Source: Allomuricauda sp. M10 (GTDB taxonomy: Bacteria > Bacteroidota > Bacteroidia > Flavobacteriales > Flavobacteriaceae). From it: 64,000 bases of DNA. How positions within the stretch are numbered: position 1 is the first letter of the stretch; each line of letters begins with the position of its first letter. The translations under genes were made by a program, and so were the position numbers. Under the pieces are notes generated by a model, which worked only from the letters and a program-made list of their open reading frames with translations, had not been told where the DNA came from and made no database searches. Where the stretch lies: contig NZ_JAJGBN010000001.1 of the NCBI RefSeq assembly GCF_020782875.1, positions 310,001 to 374,000 on the forward strand. Direction: 5' to 3'. Positions 37,082-44,779 of this stretch are shown here, one piece after another.

Positions 37082-37456
37082 CTAGCCTAGTTGTTTGGCC
37101 AACCAAAGGCCCAACACTACGGCAAGAACACCAAAACAGATACTGGCGACCATATAAATGCCCAGATTGAGTAGGTCGCCGTTCCGTAATAGGGAGTGTT
37201 TTTCGAATGCGAAGGCGGAGAAAGTGGTGAATCCGCCACAAAAACCTGTGGCGAAGAACAGAGTACTATTATAGGTAAGAATATTTCCCCTTGCGGACAG
37301 TCCTAAAACAAGTCCAATGAGCAAACAGCCTAAAATATTGACAAGAAAGGTGCCCAGGAAAAAATTTTGGAGTAAAGGATTTAGGGGTTTGGAAATCAGG
37401 TAGCGCAATACGCTGCCAAATCCCCCACCCAAAAAAACAAGAAAGGCCTGTTTCAT
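37082..37456 (-). CDS. crcB: Fluoride ion channel
   Basis: 124-residue membrane protein of the CrcB/Fluc family that exports fluoride. Four hydrophobic helices; markers GGGFGSVLRYLIS at the N-terminus, GTFLVNILGCLLIG, and the central FFATGFCGGFTTFSAFAFE containing the conserved phenylalanines and threonine of the pore. It acts as a dual-topology dimer. No fluoride riboswitch is visible upstream; it follows a small membrane protein gene by 16 bases. Confidence 0.93.
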   Translation of the reverse strand: MKQAFLVFLGGGFGSVLRYLISKPLNPLLQNFFLGTFLVNILGCLLIGLVLGLSARGNILTYNSTLFFATGFCGGFTTFSAFAFEKHSLLRNGDLLNLGIYMVASICFGVLAVVLGLWLAKQLG

Positions 37457-37472
37457 GCCCTAAAGGTACAAA

Positions 37473-37652
37473 CTATACCGCTTCCTTGTATTCGGTTTCG
37501 GATGCCTCTCGGGGGAAGAGTCTTGGTAATGAGGTCTCCGAAATTCTTTGAATCGGTTTTCTTAATCTTTCGCCTGCCCCGTTGACACTAAAGATCAACA
37601 GTATTGCATTAATAGCGAGCAAAATGAAAAGGATGCTAAGGAATAACGTCAT
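37473..37652 (-). CDS. Small single-pass membrane protein (microprotein family, long form)
   Basis: 59 residues from the ATG at 37652. One transmembrane helix (FLSILFILLAINAILLIFS) is followed by SVNGAG and a soluble tail ending EASETEYKEAV. The membrane part closely resembles the two tiny proteins at 58015-58098 and 58181-58267, sharing LLxxNxxLLxxSVN. It precedes crcB by 16 bases on the same strand. No function can be given; a short regulatory or accessory membrane peptide is possible. Confidence 0.7.
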   Translation of the reverse strand: MTLFLSILFILLAINAILLIFSVNGAGERLRKPIQRISETSLPRLFPREASETEYKEAV

Positions 37653-37765
37653 TTTTTCTGCCAAATTAATGTTAAACAAAAGTACGTCTTTTCCTATAGT
37701 ATACGAATCAAACCCATTTTAATGTTGTGTAAATGAGCATTTTTGTGGTAAACTCAATACAGGTG

Positions 37766-37954
37766 TTAATTTTTAAGAAAGTATTTGATAAGGAATAGGA
37801 TTATTATAAAAGTTATAAAGGAAACAAGGATCCAGATAACGCCTTTGTAATTTTTTCGATGAAGCTTTTTGTCCTTTTTATAGGATAGGGTGACGATTAC
37901 TACAAATGCCACAAAAAAAAGAATGGCGAAAATTAGCTGTCCCGTGCTGAACAT
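37766..37954 (-). CDS. Small two-helix membrane protein
   Basis: 62 residues with two hydrophobic stretches (FSTGQLIFAILFFVAFVVIV and a second WILVSFITFIIILFLIKYFL) separated by a basic loop KKDKKLHRKNYKG. No recognised family. Standing alone on the minus strand, divergent from the pyrophosphohydrolase. Membrane location is certain from composition; role unknown. Confidence 0.65.
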   Translation of the reverse strand: MFSTGQLIFAILFFVAFVVIVTLSYKKDKKLHRKNYKGVIWILVSFITFIIILFLIKYFLKN

Positions 37955-37994
37955 ATTTTTTACTTTTATGCAAATCTAAATCAAATCGAGAGCA

Positions 37995-38381
37995 ATGGAA
38001 AGTAAAATAAAGGCAGTGGAACTTTTTCACAATTCCTTCGGACTTGGGGTGTTGCATGAGCCGGTGGCAAATCTAGGAAGAGAGAAAAATATGTTGAGGT
38101 TCAATTTGATGGACGAGGAGAACAAAGAGTACCTGGAAGCTGCCAATAATGGGGATATGGCAGAAGTGGCCGATGCCTTGGGCGATATGTTATACATTCT
38201 TTGTGGAACCATTCTGGAACATGGAATGCAGTATAAAATTGAAGAAGTCTTTGAGGAAATCCAAAGAAGCAATATGAGCAAACTGGGTGCCGATGGTAAA
38301 CCTATCTATCGGGAAGACGGCAAGGTGTTGAAAGGTCCCAACTATTTTAAACCGGACATTCAAGCCATTATGGACAAATAA
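37995..38381 (+). CDS. MazG/PRA-PH-like nucleotide pyrophosphohydrolase
   Basis: 128-residue all-alpha NTP-pyrophosphohydrolase. The metal site shows in MDEENKEYLEA (EExxE type) and VADALGDMLYILCG (ExxD type), as in MazG and phosphoribosyl-ATP pyrophosphohydrolases. The C-terminal half (SNMSKLGADGKPIYREDGKVLKG) is a signature of this subgroup. It likely hydrolyses a non-canonical or modified nucleotide to its monophosphate; substrate unknown. Ends at a strong terminator shared with ilvE. Confidence 0.85.
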   Translation: MESKIKAVELFHNSFGLGVLHEPVANLGREKNMLRFNLMDEENKEYLEAANNGDMAEVADALGDMLYILCGTILEHGMQYKIEEVFEEIQRSNMSKLGADGKPIYREDGKVLKGPNYFKPDIQAIMDK

Positions 38382-38383
38382 AA

Positions 38384-38410
38384 AAAAGCACCTTTTAAAG
38401 GTGCTTTTTT
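38384..38410. terminator. Bidirectional terminator
   Basis: GCACC (38388-38392) and GGTGC (38400-38404) form a stem extended by A/T pairs (AAAGCACCTTT / AAAGGTGCTTT), with A-run left and T-run right. It serves the pyrophosphohydrolase (+) and ilvE (-). Confidence 0.8.
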
Positions 38411-38416
38411 ATTTTA

Positions 38417-39484
38417 TTATTGAACGGGATATCGCCATCCGAATTTGTCTTCGGCCCGGTTGTATTGTATATCGGTTATCCGTTTTTTCAACATGGATGC
38501 ATAGCTGTTGGTCAGTTCCGGAAGGGTGTAATCTTCACCGTGATACCCAAAACCAGAGATGGGTGATACCACTGCTGCGGTACCGGCTCCGAACATCTCC
38601 TTTAGAGAGCCATTTTTGGCAGCTTCCACCAATTCATGAACGGAAATCTTTCTCACTTCAGTTTTAATGCCTTCATCCTTGGCAATGTCCAAAATGCTTT
38701 TTCGGGTAATACCGTCCAGGATGCGATCATTGGTCGGGGCGGTCATCAAGGTATCGTTAATACGCACAAAAACATTCATGGCGCCAGCCTCTTCAATGTA
38801 TTCGTGTGCATTGTCGTCTGTCCAGATCACTTGCTGGTATCCTTTGTCCGCAGCCAATTTAGTAGGGTAGAACTGACCGGCATAGTTTCCACCTGCTTTG
38901 GCATATCCTACACCGCCATTGGCAGCACGGGAATAGGTTTCTTCTATCAACACTTTCACTTTTCCTGAAAAATAGGAACCAGAGGGCGCACAGGCGATGA
39001 TAAATTTATATTCGTTGGCCGGGGAGGCATGGAAACCGTTCCCTGACGCAAAAATAAACGGCCTAATATATAAGGAACTGCCTGCATTGGTTGGGATCCA
39101 ATCACTTTCCAATTGGATCAGTGCATGTAGGCCATCCATAAAAAAGGATTCTGGCAATTGTGGAATGGCCAACCGTTCCGCTGACTTGTTCAGACGCTTG
39201 AAATTTTCCAAAGGACGGAACAAAAATACCTTGCCATCCTCATCCTTGTAGGCTTTCATGCCTTCAAAAATGGATTGTCCGTAATGAAAGATCTTGGCCG
39301 AAGGATCCAGGGTAATGGGCTGATAGGGAACAATCTTTGGAGCTTCCCATTCACCATTTTTATAATCGCAGACCAGCATGTGGTCGGTATAAACGCTTCC
39401 AAAGGACAAATTATCAAAATCCACCTCGTGGATTTTGGAGGTCTTAGCTTTCTCTATAGCTATGTTGTTAACCATTGTTTCCAT
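38417..39484 (-). CDS. ilvE: Branched-chain amino acid aminotransferase
   Basis: 355-residue PLP enzyme (fold type IV) that interconverts valine, leucine and isoleucine with their keto acids. Motifs: IFHYGQSIFEGMKAYK early, YIRPFIFASG, then the PLP-lysine region VGYAKAGGNYAGQ, EEAGAMNVFV and the late GITRKSILDIA. Length and motifs match the class II (eukaryote-like) BCAT common in Bacteroidota. An alternative ATG three codons later exists. Convergent with the pyrophosphohydrolase, divergent from the DUF4920 gene. Confidence 0.95.
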   Translation of the reverse strand: METMVNNIAIEKAKTSKIHEVDFDNLSFGSVYTDHMLVCDYKNGEWEAPKIVPYQPITLDPSAKIFHYGQSIFEGMKAYKDEDGKVFLFRPLENFKRLNKSAERLAIPQLPESFFMDGLHALIQLESDWIPTNAGSSLYIRPFIFASGNGFHASPANEYKFIIACAPSGSYFSGKVKVLIEETYSRAANGGVGYAKAGGNYAGQFYPTKLAADKGYQQVIWTDDNAHEYIEEAGAMNVFVRINDTLMTAPTNDRILDGITRKSILDIAKDEGIKTEVRKISVHELVEAAKNGSLKEMFGAGTAAVVSPISGFGYHGEDYTLPELTNSYASMLKKRITDIQYNRAEDKFGWRYPVQ

Positions 39485-39524
39485 ATCACTTACATTTGCA
39501 ATGTTAAAATTAGCTATTTATTGT

Positions 39525-39532
39525 TAGTTTTG
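39525..39532 (+). promoter_or_regulatory. Candidate -7 box for DUF4920-mnmD-epimerase genes
   Basis: TAGTTTTG matches TAnnTTTG, 58 bases before the ATG at 39591. The nearest TTG upstream (39496-39498) is 26 bases away, slightly long. Confidence 0.35.
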
Positions 39533-39590
39533 AACAGTATACAAATCTAAATGTCATACTTGATCTACAAACTTTTAAAACTTGTCAAAA

Positions 39591-40061
39591 ATGAAGGTTT
39601 TTAACACTATCTCTATTGTATTATTACTGATTTTGGGAGTTTCCTCATGCAAGCAGAAGACCATTAAAGGTGATTATTTCGGTCAGGAATTCGAAGTTTC
39701 GGGCAAAGCCGTCAAAACTTCCGCTCCTTATGAGGGTATCGAGGCAAAGGATTCCCTTCAGACCCAGATGATTGGGGAAATCACCGAAGTGTGTCAGGCC
39801 AAAGGTTGTTGGATGAAGGTAAAGTTGGATTCCGACAATGAGGTTTTTGTTCGTTTTAAAGACTATGGATTCTTTGTTCCCAAGGATGCTGCAGGCAAAA
39901 CTGTAGTGATGAACGGTGCCGCTTTTTTTGAGGAAATGTCCGTGGATGATCAAAAACATTTTGCCGAGGACGAAGGTGCGTCAGAAGATGAGATTGCTTT
40001 GATCGCCGCTCCCAAAAAGACACTTCGGTTTGAAGCTGATGGCGTATTGATTGCCAAATAA
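39591..40061 (+). CDS. DUF4920 lipoprotein
   Basis: 156 residues from the ATG at 39591 (TTG at 39582 is not needed). Lipobox VSSC gives a lipoprotein. The mature part has the DUF4920 pattern: GEITEVCQAKGCWMKVKLDSDNEVFVRFKDYGFFVPKDAAGK, with two cysteines (CQAKGC) that might bind metal or form a disulfide. The small beta domain is of unknown function. The mnmD-like gene begins three bases after its stop, so they share a transcript. Confidence 0.82.
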   Translation: MKVFNTISIVLLLILGVSSCKQKTIKGDYFGQEFEVSGKAVKTSAPYEGIEAKDSLQTQMIGEITEVCQAKGCWMKVKLDSDNEVFVRFKDYGFFVPKDAAGKTVVMNGAAFFEEMSVDDQKHFAEDEGASEDEIALIAAPKKTLRFEADGVLIAK

Positions 40062-40064
40062 ATC

Positions 40065-40727
40065 TTGAAAAGAAAGATCATTGTTACCGGGGATGGATCC
40101 AAAACCATCCAAATTGAAGACTGGGACGAACAGTATCATTCCAAGCACGGTGCCATTCAAGAAGCGTATCATGTTTTTATTGAACACGGCCTGCGACTGT
40201 TCCAAAATGATGAGATTCATATTCTGGAAATCGGATTAGGAACAGGTCTCAATGCCCTCATCACGTTATTGGAAGCTCCAAAGCAACATCTTAAAATCCG
40301 TTATGTTGGGGTGGAAGCCTATCCCGTTACCATGGAAGAAGTGGAACATTTGGATTATTGTCATCAATTAAATGCAACAAGTTCGGAAAAACTGTTCCAG
40401 TTGATGCATCAATCCAATTGGGAAGAAGTTGTTCCCGTAACCGATTCTTTCCATCTGCTCAAACAAAAGAAAGATTTTAGGGAAATAAAGGAACAGAATC
40501 TGTTCAACTTGATTTATTTTGATGCTTTTGGTGCAAGGGTACAACCCGACCTGTGGACGGAGGATATCTTCCAGATCATGCATGATGCTATGGCAAAGAG
40601 AGGAATTTTGGTTACTTACGCAGCCAAGGGCAGTGTACGCAGGGCCATGCAGGCAGTTGGGTTTACTGTTGAACGGTTGCCTGGCCCTCCAGGCAAAAGG
40701 GAGATGCTACGAGCCACCAAAAACTAA
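40065..40727 (+). CDS. mnmD: MnmC methyltransferase-domain homologue (tRNA wobble uridine), TTG start
   Basis: 220-residue SAM-dependent methyltransferase corresponding to the MnmC C1/MnmD domain, which methylates aminomethyl-uridine at tRNA position 34. SAM motif ILEIGLGTGLNALIT (about residue 53), NLIYFDAFGARVQPDLW (about 148) and PGPPGKREMLRA at the end are family signatures. The start is TTG at 40065: the alignment-defining MKRKIIVTGDGSKT begins there and no in-frame ATG exists nearby. It lacks the FAD oxidase half seen in E. coli MnmC, which is normal outside gamma-proteobacteria. Confidence 0.9.
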   Translation: MKRKIIVTGDGSKTIQIEDWDEQYHSKHGAIQEAYHVFIEHGLRLFQNDEIHILEIGLGTGLNALITLLEAPKQHLKIRYVGVEAYPVTMEEVEHLDYCHQLNATSSEKLFQLMHQSNWEEVVPVTDSFHLLKQKKDFREIKEQNLFNLIYFDAFGARVQPDLWTEDIFQIMHDAMAKRGILVTYAAKGSVRRAMQAVGFTVERLPGPPGKREMLRATKN

Positions 40728-40863
40728 GGCTTGCTAACATACTGTTAAAGCTTGAGTCCAATATTCTCTTAAAAAGTTTTAAAGTTTGAACAATAGTGTT
40801 AAACCTAAATTAACGTCTCATAAACAGCCATTTAAACCATTAAATTTATCTCAAAATGATAGT

Positions 40864-41826
40864 ATGAGGGTGTTGATAACAGGGGCAACGGGTCTGGTGG
40901 GCCAAGTAATCACCAATGTCTTACATTCCAAAGGCATTCCCGTGAACTATTTAACAACAAGCAAAGATAAAATCACCAAATCGGAAGATTTTCAAGGTTT
41001 TTATTGGAATCCATCCAAAGGTGAAATAGATGTGGACTGTTTTGAAAATGTACAGGCCATCATTAACTTGGCAGGTACCACTATTGCCAAAAGATGGACT
41101 CCTATCCACAAGAAAAAGGTAATCTCCAGTAGGGTAAAAAGTTTAAAGACCCTAAAAAAAGGATTGCAACAAGCAGTCGATAATGATGTGGAATGTTTGG
41201 TTTCCGCATCGGCCATTGGTGTTTACCCAGATTCCCTTTCCCATTATTATGAAGAGGATGAGCAAAACTTGGATAACGGATTTTTGGGAAAAGTGGTCAA
41301 AAAATGGGAAGCCGAGGCTGATACGTTCAAAGAGCTTGACATCAATGTGGCCAAAGTCCGTATTGGGGTCGTTTTATCCACGGAAGGTGGTGCATTGCCC
41401 AAGCTGTCCATGCCCATCAAAAATTTTATAGGTGCACCGCTAGGTAGTGGTGACCAATGGCAATCTTGGATCCACATTGAAGATTTAGCGCAACTTTTCG
41501 TCTTTATTGTAGAAAATAACCTGAAAGGAGTTTACAATGGGGTAGCGCCCAACCCAGTGACCAATACCAAAATGACCAAGGAAGTGGCTCGAATTTTGGA
41601 ACGTCCTTTGTGGATGCCTCATGTGCCCAAATTTGCATTGAGAGCAGTATTGGGCAAAATGTCGACCTTGGTGTTGGCCAGTCAAAGGGTAAGCAGCAAA
41701 AAGATTGAAAAGAAGGGATTTACCTTTCAGTATACCAATATTTGTACAGCTCTGACGGATTTGTTCTCTGGTGAAAGGAAGGAGGAGACCTCCCCATTGG
41801 AGGCCGCTAAAAATGAGCTCGTCTGA
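40864..41826 (+). CDS. TIGR01777 family NAD(P)-binding epimerase-like protein
   Basis: 320 residues from the ATG at 40864 (upstream frame starts with TTG and lacks homology). The Rossmann motif is MRVLITGATGLVGQVI; NLAGTTIAKRWT and SASAIGVYPDS (with a Tyr typical of SDRs) follow, and the C-terminal domain carries VYNGVAPNPVTNTKM. The family (SDR39U1/YfcH) is related to sugar epimerases and cell-division regulators but has no fixed substrate. Ends at a terminator 30 bases downstream. Confidence 0.88.
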   Translation: MRVLITGATGLVGQVITNVLHSKGIPVNYLTTSKDKITKSEDFQGFYWNPSKGEIDVDCFENVQAIINLAGTTIAKRWTPIHKKKVISSRVKSLKTLKKGLQQAVDNDVECLVSASAIGVYPDSLSHYYEEDEQNLDNGFLGKVVKKWEAEADTFKELDINVAKVRIGVVLSTEGGALPKLSMPIKNFIGAPLGSGDQWQSWIHIEDLAQLFVFIVENNLKGVYNGVAPNPVTNTKMTKEVARILERPLWMPHVPKFALRAVLGKMSTLVLASQRVSSKKIEKKGFTFQYTNICTALTDLFSGERKEETSPLEAAKNELV

Positions 41827-41856
41827 TTTAAAAGGTTCAATACGATACGATTAACA

Positions 41857-41878
41857 ATCCGCCTAGGCGGATTTTTTT
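41857..41878 (+). terminator. Terminator after the epimerase gene
   Basis: AATCCGCCTAGGCGGATT is a near-perfect palindrome (41857-41872 plus) with a T-run of seven (41872-41878). Confidence 0.8.
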
Positions 41879-41896
41879 GTGATTTGTGGTGACATT

Positions 41897-41928
41897 TTGA
41901 CATTTTTGGACAATTGGCAGTACTTTTG
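41897..41928 (+). promoter_or_regulatory. Promoter of grpE-dnaJ
   Basis: TACTTTTG (41921-41928) matches the -7 consensus and a TTG at 41897-41899 lies 21 bases upstream, within the Bacteroidota range. Transcription would start near 41935, 26 bases before grpE. Confidence 0.6.
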
Positions 41929-41960
41929 CCATTTCAAATCGGAAACAAAACAATCATAAA

Positions 41961-42536
41961 ATGAGCAATAACAGTAAGGTTGAGGAAATGGAAGACGAGC
42001 TAAACAATGGCCAAACGACCGATAGTACTGAGCTGAACGAAGAAAATAGGGGTATGGACCAAAATGATGGACAGGAAGAAACCGTTTCTGTAGAGGATCA
42101 ATTGCGGAAAGATTTGGCCCAGGAAAAGGATAAATTCCTAAGACTTTTTGCCGAATTTGAGAATTTCAAGAAAAGAACCTCAAAGGAACGTATGGACCTG
42201 TTCAAAACGGCAGGACAAGAAGTCATGGTGGCCCTATTGCCGGTTATGGACGATTTTGACCGTGCCCTGAAAGAACTTGCCAAATCCGAGGATAAGGAAA
42301 TGTTCACAGGGGTAGAGCTCATCAGCAATAAATTCAAGGAGACCCTAAAAAATAAAGGTCTGGAAGAAGTTGAGGCAAAACCAGGTGATGCCTTTGATGC
42401 CGATGTGCACGATGCCATCACCCAAATTCCGGCCCCCGATAAAAAGCTAAAAGGCAAGATCATCGATGTGGTGGAAAAGGGCTTCAAGCTTGGAGATAGA
42501 ATCATTAGACACCCAAAAGTTGTGGTAGGTAACTAG
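41961..42536 (+). CDS. grpE: Nucleotide exchange factor for DnaK
   Basis: 191-residue cochaperone that drives ADP release from DnaK. A long acidic, disordered N-terminal part (to about residue 45) precedes the coiled-coil helix (KDLAQEKDKFLRLFAEFENFKKRTSKERMDLFKTAGQ) and the C-terminal beta domain, where VHDAITQIPAPD and VVEKGFKLGDRIIRHPKVVVG are the standard GrpE signature. It is followed by dnaJ after six bases, the common heat-shock operon. Confidence 0.96.
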   Translation: MSNNSKVEEMEDELNNGQTTDSTELNEENRGMDQNDGQEETVSVEDQLRKDLAQEKDKFLRLFAEFENFKKRTSKERMDLFKTAGQEVMVALLPVMDDFDRALKELAKSEDKEMFTGVELISNKFKETLKNKGLEEVEAKPGDAFDADVHDAITQIPAPDKKLKGKIIDVVEKGFKLGDRIIRHPKVVVGN

Positions 42537-42542
42537 TACTAT

Positions 42543-43658
42543 ATGAAGGAGGATTTTTACGAAATATTGGGAGTCTCCAAAGGAGCATCCGCAGCGGAGA
42601 TAAAAAAAGCCTATCGAAAGAAGGCCATTGAGTACCATCCTGACAAAAATCCAGGAGATGCCAAAGCCGAGGACATGTTCAAAAAGGCTGCAGAAGCATA
42701 CGAAGTACTTGGTGATCCGGACAAACGGGCCAAATATGACCAGTTTGGTCATGCCGCTTTCGATGGAAGTGGTGGCTTTGGCGGTGGAGGTATGAACATG
42801 GATGATATCTTCAGCCAGTTTGGGGATATTTTCGGTGGTGCCTTTGGCGGCGGATTTAGTGGATTCGGTGGCTTTGGAGGTGGACAACGCAGAGTGAAGG
42901 GGAGCAACCTTCGCATCCGTGTAAAACTGAATCTGGAGGAAGTGGCCCACGGGGTCGAAAAGAAAGTAAAGGTCCGTAGAAAGGTACAGGCAAATGGGGT
43001 CACCTATAAAACCTGCCCCACCTGTAACGGAACCGGACAGATTACCAAGATCACCAATACCATTTTAGGGCGAATGCAGACCGCTACCGCCTGCAGTACC
43101 TGTGGCGGTTCTGGGCAGACCATTGATAAAAGACCTGCTGGTGCCGATGCGCAAGGACTTATTATGGAAGAGGAGACGGTTTCCATCAAAATTCCGCCAG
43201 GGGTGGAGGATGGAATGCAACTAAAAGTGGCCGGAAAAGGAAATTCCGCTCCTGGAAATGGGGTTCCTGGAGATTTATTGGTGGCCATTGAGACCGTAGA
43301 GCACGAAACCTTGAAAAGGGAAGGGGACAACCTGCATTATGATCTTTACATTAGCTTTTCAGAGGCTGTGTTAGGCAGTTCCAAAGAAATTGATGCCATT
43401 GGAGGAAAAGTGCGCATTAAACTCGAGGCTGGAATCCAATCCGGTAAAATATTGAGATTGAGGGGTAAGGGTATAACGAGCTTGAACGGATACGGTAGCG
43501 GGGACCTTTTGGTTCATGTGAACGTATGGACACCAAAAGAAGTGAACAAAGAGCAGAAAGAGTTTTTTGAACGCATGCAAAATGATGAGAATTTTACACC
43601 AAAACCGGAAAAATCCGATAAATCTTTCTTTGAAAAAGTGAAAGATATGTTCTCTTAG
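42543..43658 (+). CDS. dnaJ: Chaperone DnaJ with a reduced zinc-finger region
   Basis: 371-residue Hsp40. J domain with HPD at residues 32-34, a Gly/Phe-rich linker (about 70-120), then substrate-binding domains. A canonical DnaJ has four CxxCxGxG motifs binding two zincs; here only two remain, CPTCNGTG (Cys158, Cys161) and CSTCGGSG (Cys184, Cys187), corresponding to the inner pair (zinc centre 2); the outer pair is replaced by VTYKT on one side and DKRPAGADAQGL on the other. The C-terminal domain is intact (LVHVNVWTP). grpE precedes it on the same transcript. Confidence 0.95.
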   Translation: MKEDFYEILGVSKGASAAEIKKAYRKKAIEYHPDKNPGDAKAEDMFKKAAEAYEVLGDPDKRAKYDQFGHAAFDGSGGFGGGGMNMDDIFSQFGDIFGGAFGGGFSGFGGFGGGQRRVKGSNLRIRVKLNLEEVAHGVEKKVKVRRKVQANGVTYKTCPTCNGTGQITKITNTILGRMQTATACSTCGGSGQTIDKRPAGADAQGLIMEEETVSIKIPPGVEDGMQLKVAGKGNSAPGNGVPGDLLVAIETVEHETLKREGDNLHYDLYISFSEAVLGSSKEIDAIGGKVRIKLEAGIQSGKILRLRGKGITSLNGYGSGDLLVHVNVWTPKEVNKEQKEFFERMQNDENFTPKPEKSDKSFFEKVKDMFS

Positions 43659-43752
43659 GCATAAAAAAACGTTCTGTTTAAATAAAAAACGTATATTTGA
43701 AACTGATGTTGGGTGACCGATATCTAATTTTCTTTTTCATAGCAATTTTTTT

Positions 43753-43790
43753 CCCATCCTTGAATTTTTTAAGGGTGGGTTTTTGTTTTT
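43753..43790 (+). terminator. Terminator after dnaJ
   Basis: CCCATCCTT (43753-43761) pairs with AAGGGTGGG (43771-43779) with one G-T wobble, followed by TTTTTGTTTTT. Confidence 0.7.
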
Positions 43791-43818
43791 AAGGGATATC
43801 AGGTATTGGGCAATTACA

Positions 43819-43826
43819 TATCTTTG
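43819..43826 (+). promoter_or_regulatory. Candidate -7 box of the ABC exporter operon
   Basis: TATCTTTG matches TAnnTTTG, 14 bases before the start at 43841, predicting a leader of only about 9 bases. No TTG at the -33 distance. Confidence 0.35.
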
Positions 43827-43840
43827 AAAAAATTGTTTGC

Positions 43841-44779
43841 ATGGATCATATCCTTGTTGCCAAAAATGTTTCCAAAACCTATGGAAACTATACAGCGTTG
43901 AGCAACATATCTCTTGAGATTCCTAAAAATTGTATTTATGGACTTTTAGGCCCTAATGGGGCGGGGAAGACCTCTTTTATACGCATCATCAACCAGATCA
44001 CACACCAAGATACTGGGGAGATTTTTTTCAATGGGGAACATTTGTCTCCAAAGCACATTGCCCTAATCGGTTATTTGCCCGAGGAAAGGGGATTGTACAA
44101 AAGTATGAAGGTAGGGGAACAAGCCCTTTATCTTGCCCAGCTTAAAGGATTGTCCAAACACGATGCCAAGGAACGACTTAAGTTTTGGTTTGAACGATTG
44201 AATATTGGCGATTGGTGGAACAAGAAGATACAAGAGCTTTCCAAAGGAATGGCGCAAAAGATTCAGTTCATTGTTACGGTACTCCATGAACCCAAACTGT
44301 TGATCTTTGATGAACCTTTCAGTGGTTTTGATCCCATCAATGCCAATATCATAAAAGATGAGATCCTTAAATTGAAGGAACAGGGAACTTCCATTATTTT
44401 TTCCACGCACCGCATGGAATCCGTGGAAGAATTGTGTGAATACATCGCCTTGATCCATAAATCAGAAAAGATTTTGGACGGGAAATTGGCGGATATTAAA
44501 AACGCCTACAAGAACAACATTTTTGATGTTGGCCTTCAAGTGGAAGCAAATGGCGAGGCCCTGATGCATTCCTTGGCAGAAAAATTCAATATCCTTTCAT
44601 CCAACCTGCAAAAGCAAGAAGGTCATTTGGACTTTAAAGTTCAGTTGCCTTCATCCCATACGGGTGAAATTTTAAGGGAATTGTCCACGATTGGTAACCT
44701 CTACCGTTTTGATGAAACCATTCCTTCGGCCAACGACATTTTTATTCAAACTGTAAACAATAAGGAAAATGGCAAGTAA
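43841..44779 (+). CDS. ABC transporter ATP-binding protein (NatA-like)
   Basis: 312-residue ATPase of the ABC-2 type. Walker A GLLGPNGAGKTSF (about 33-45), signature LSKGMAQKIQF (about 132), Walker B LLIFDEPFSGFDP, and the H-loop ending STHRME. The C-terminal 90 residues (DIKNAYKNNIFDVGL onward) form the DUF4162-like tail of NatA and drug exporters. It overlaps the permease gene by 11 bases. Probably exports sodium, drugs or a lipid-like compound; substrate unknown. Confidence 0.92.
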   Translation: MDHILVAKNVSKTYGNYTALSNISLEIPKNCIYGLLGPNGAGKTSFIRIINQITHQDTGEIFFNGEHLSPKHIALIGYLPEERGLYKSMKVGEQALYLAQLKGLSKHDAKERLKFWFERLNIGDWWNKKIQELSKGMAQKIQFIVTVLHEPKLLIFDEPFSGFDPINANIIKDEILKLKEQGTSIIFSTHRMESVEELCEYIALIHKSEKILDGKLADIKNAYKNNIFDVGLQVEANGEALMHSLAEKFNILSSNLQKQEGHLDFKVQLPSSHTGEILRELSTIGNLYRFDETIPSANDIFIQTVNNKENGK

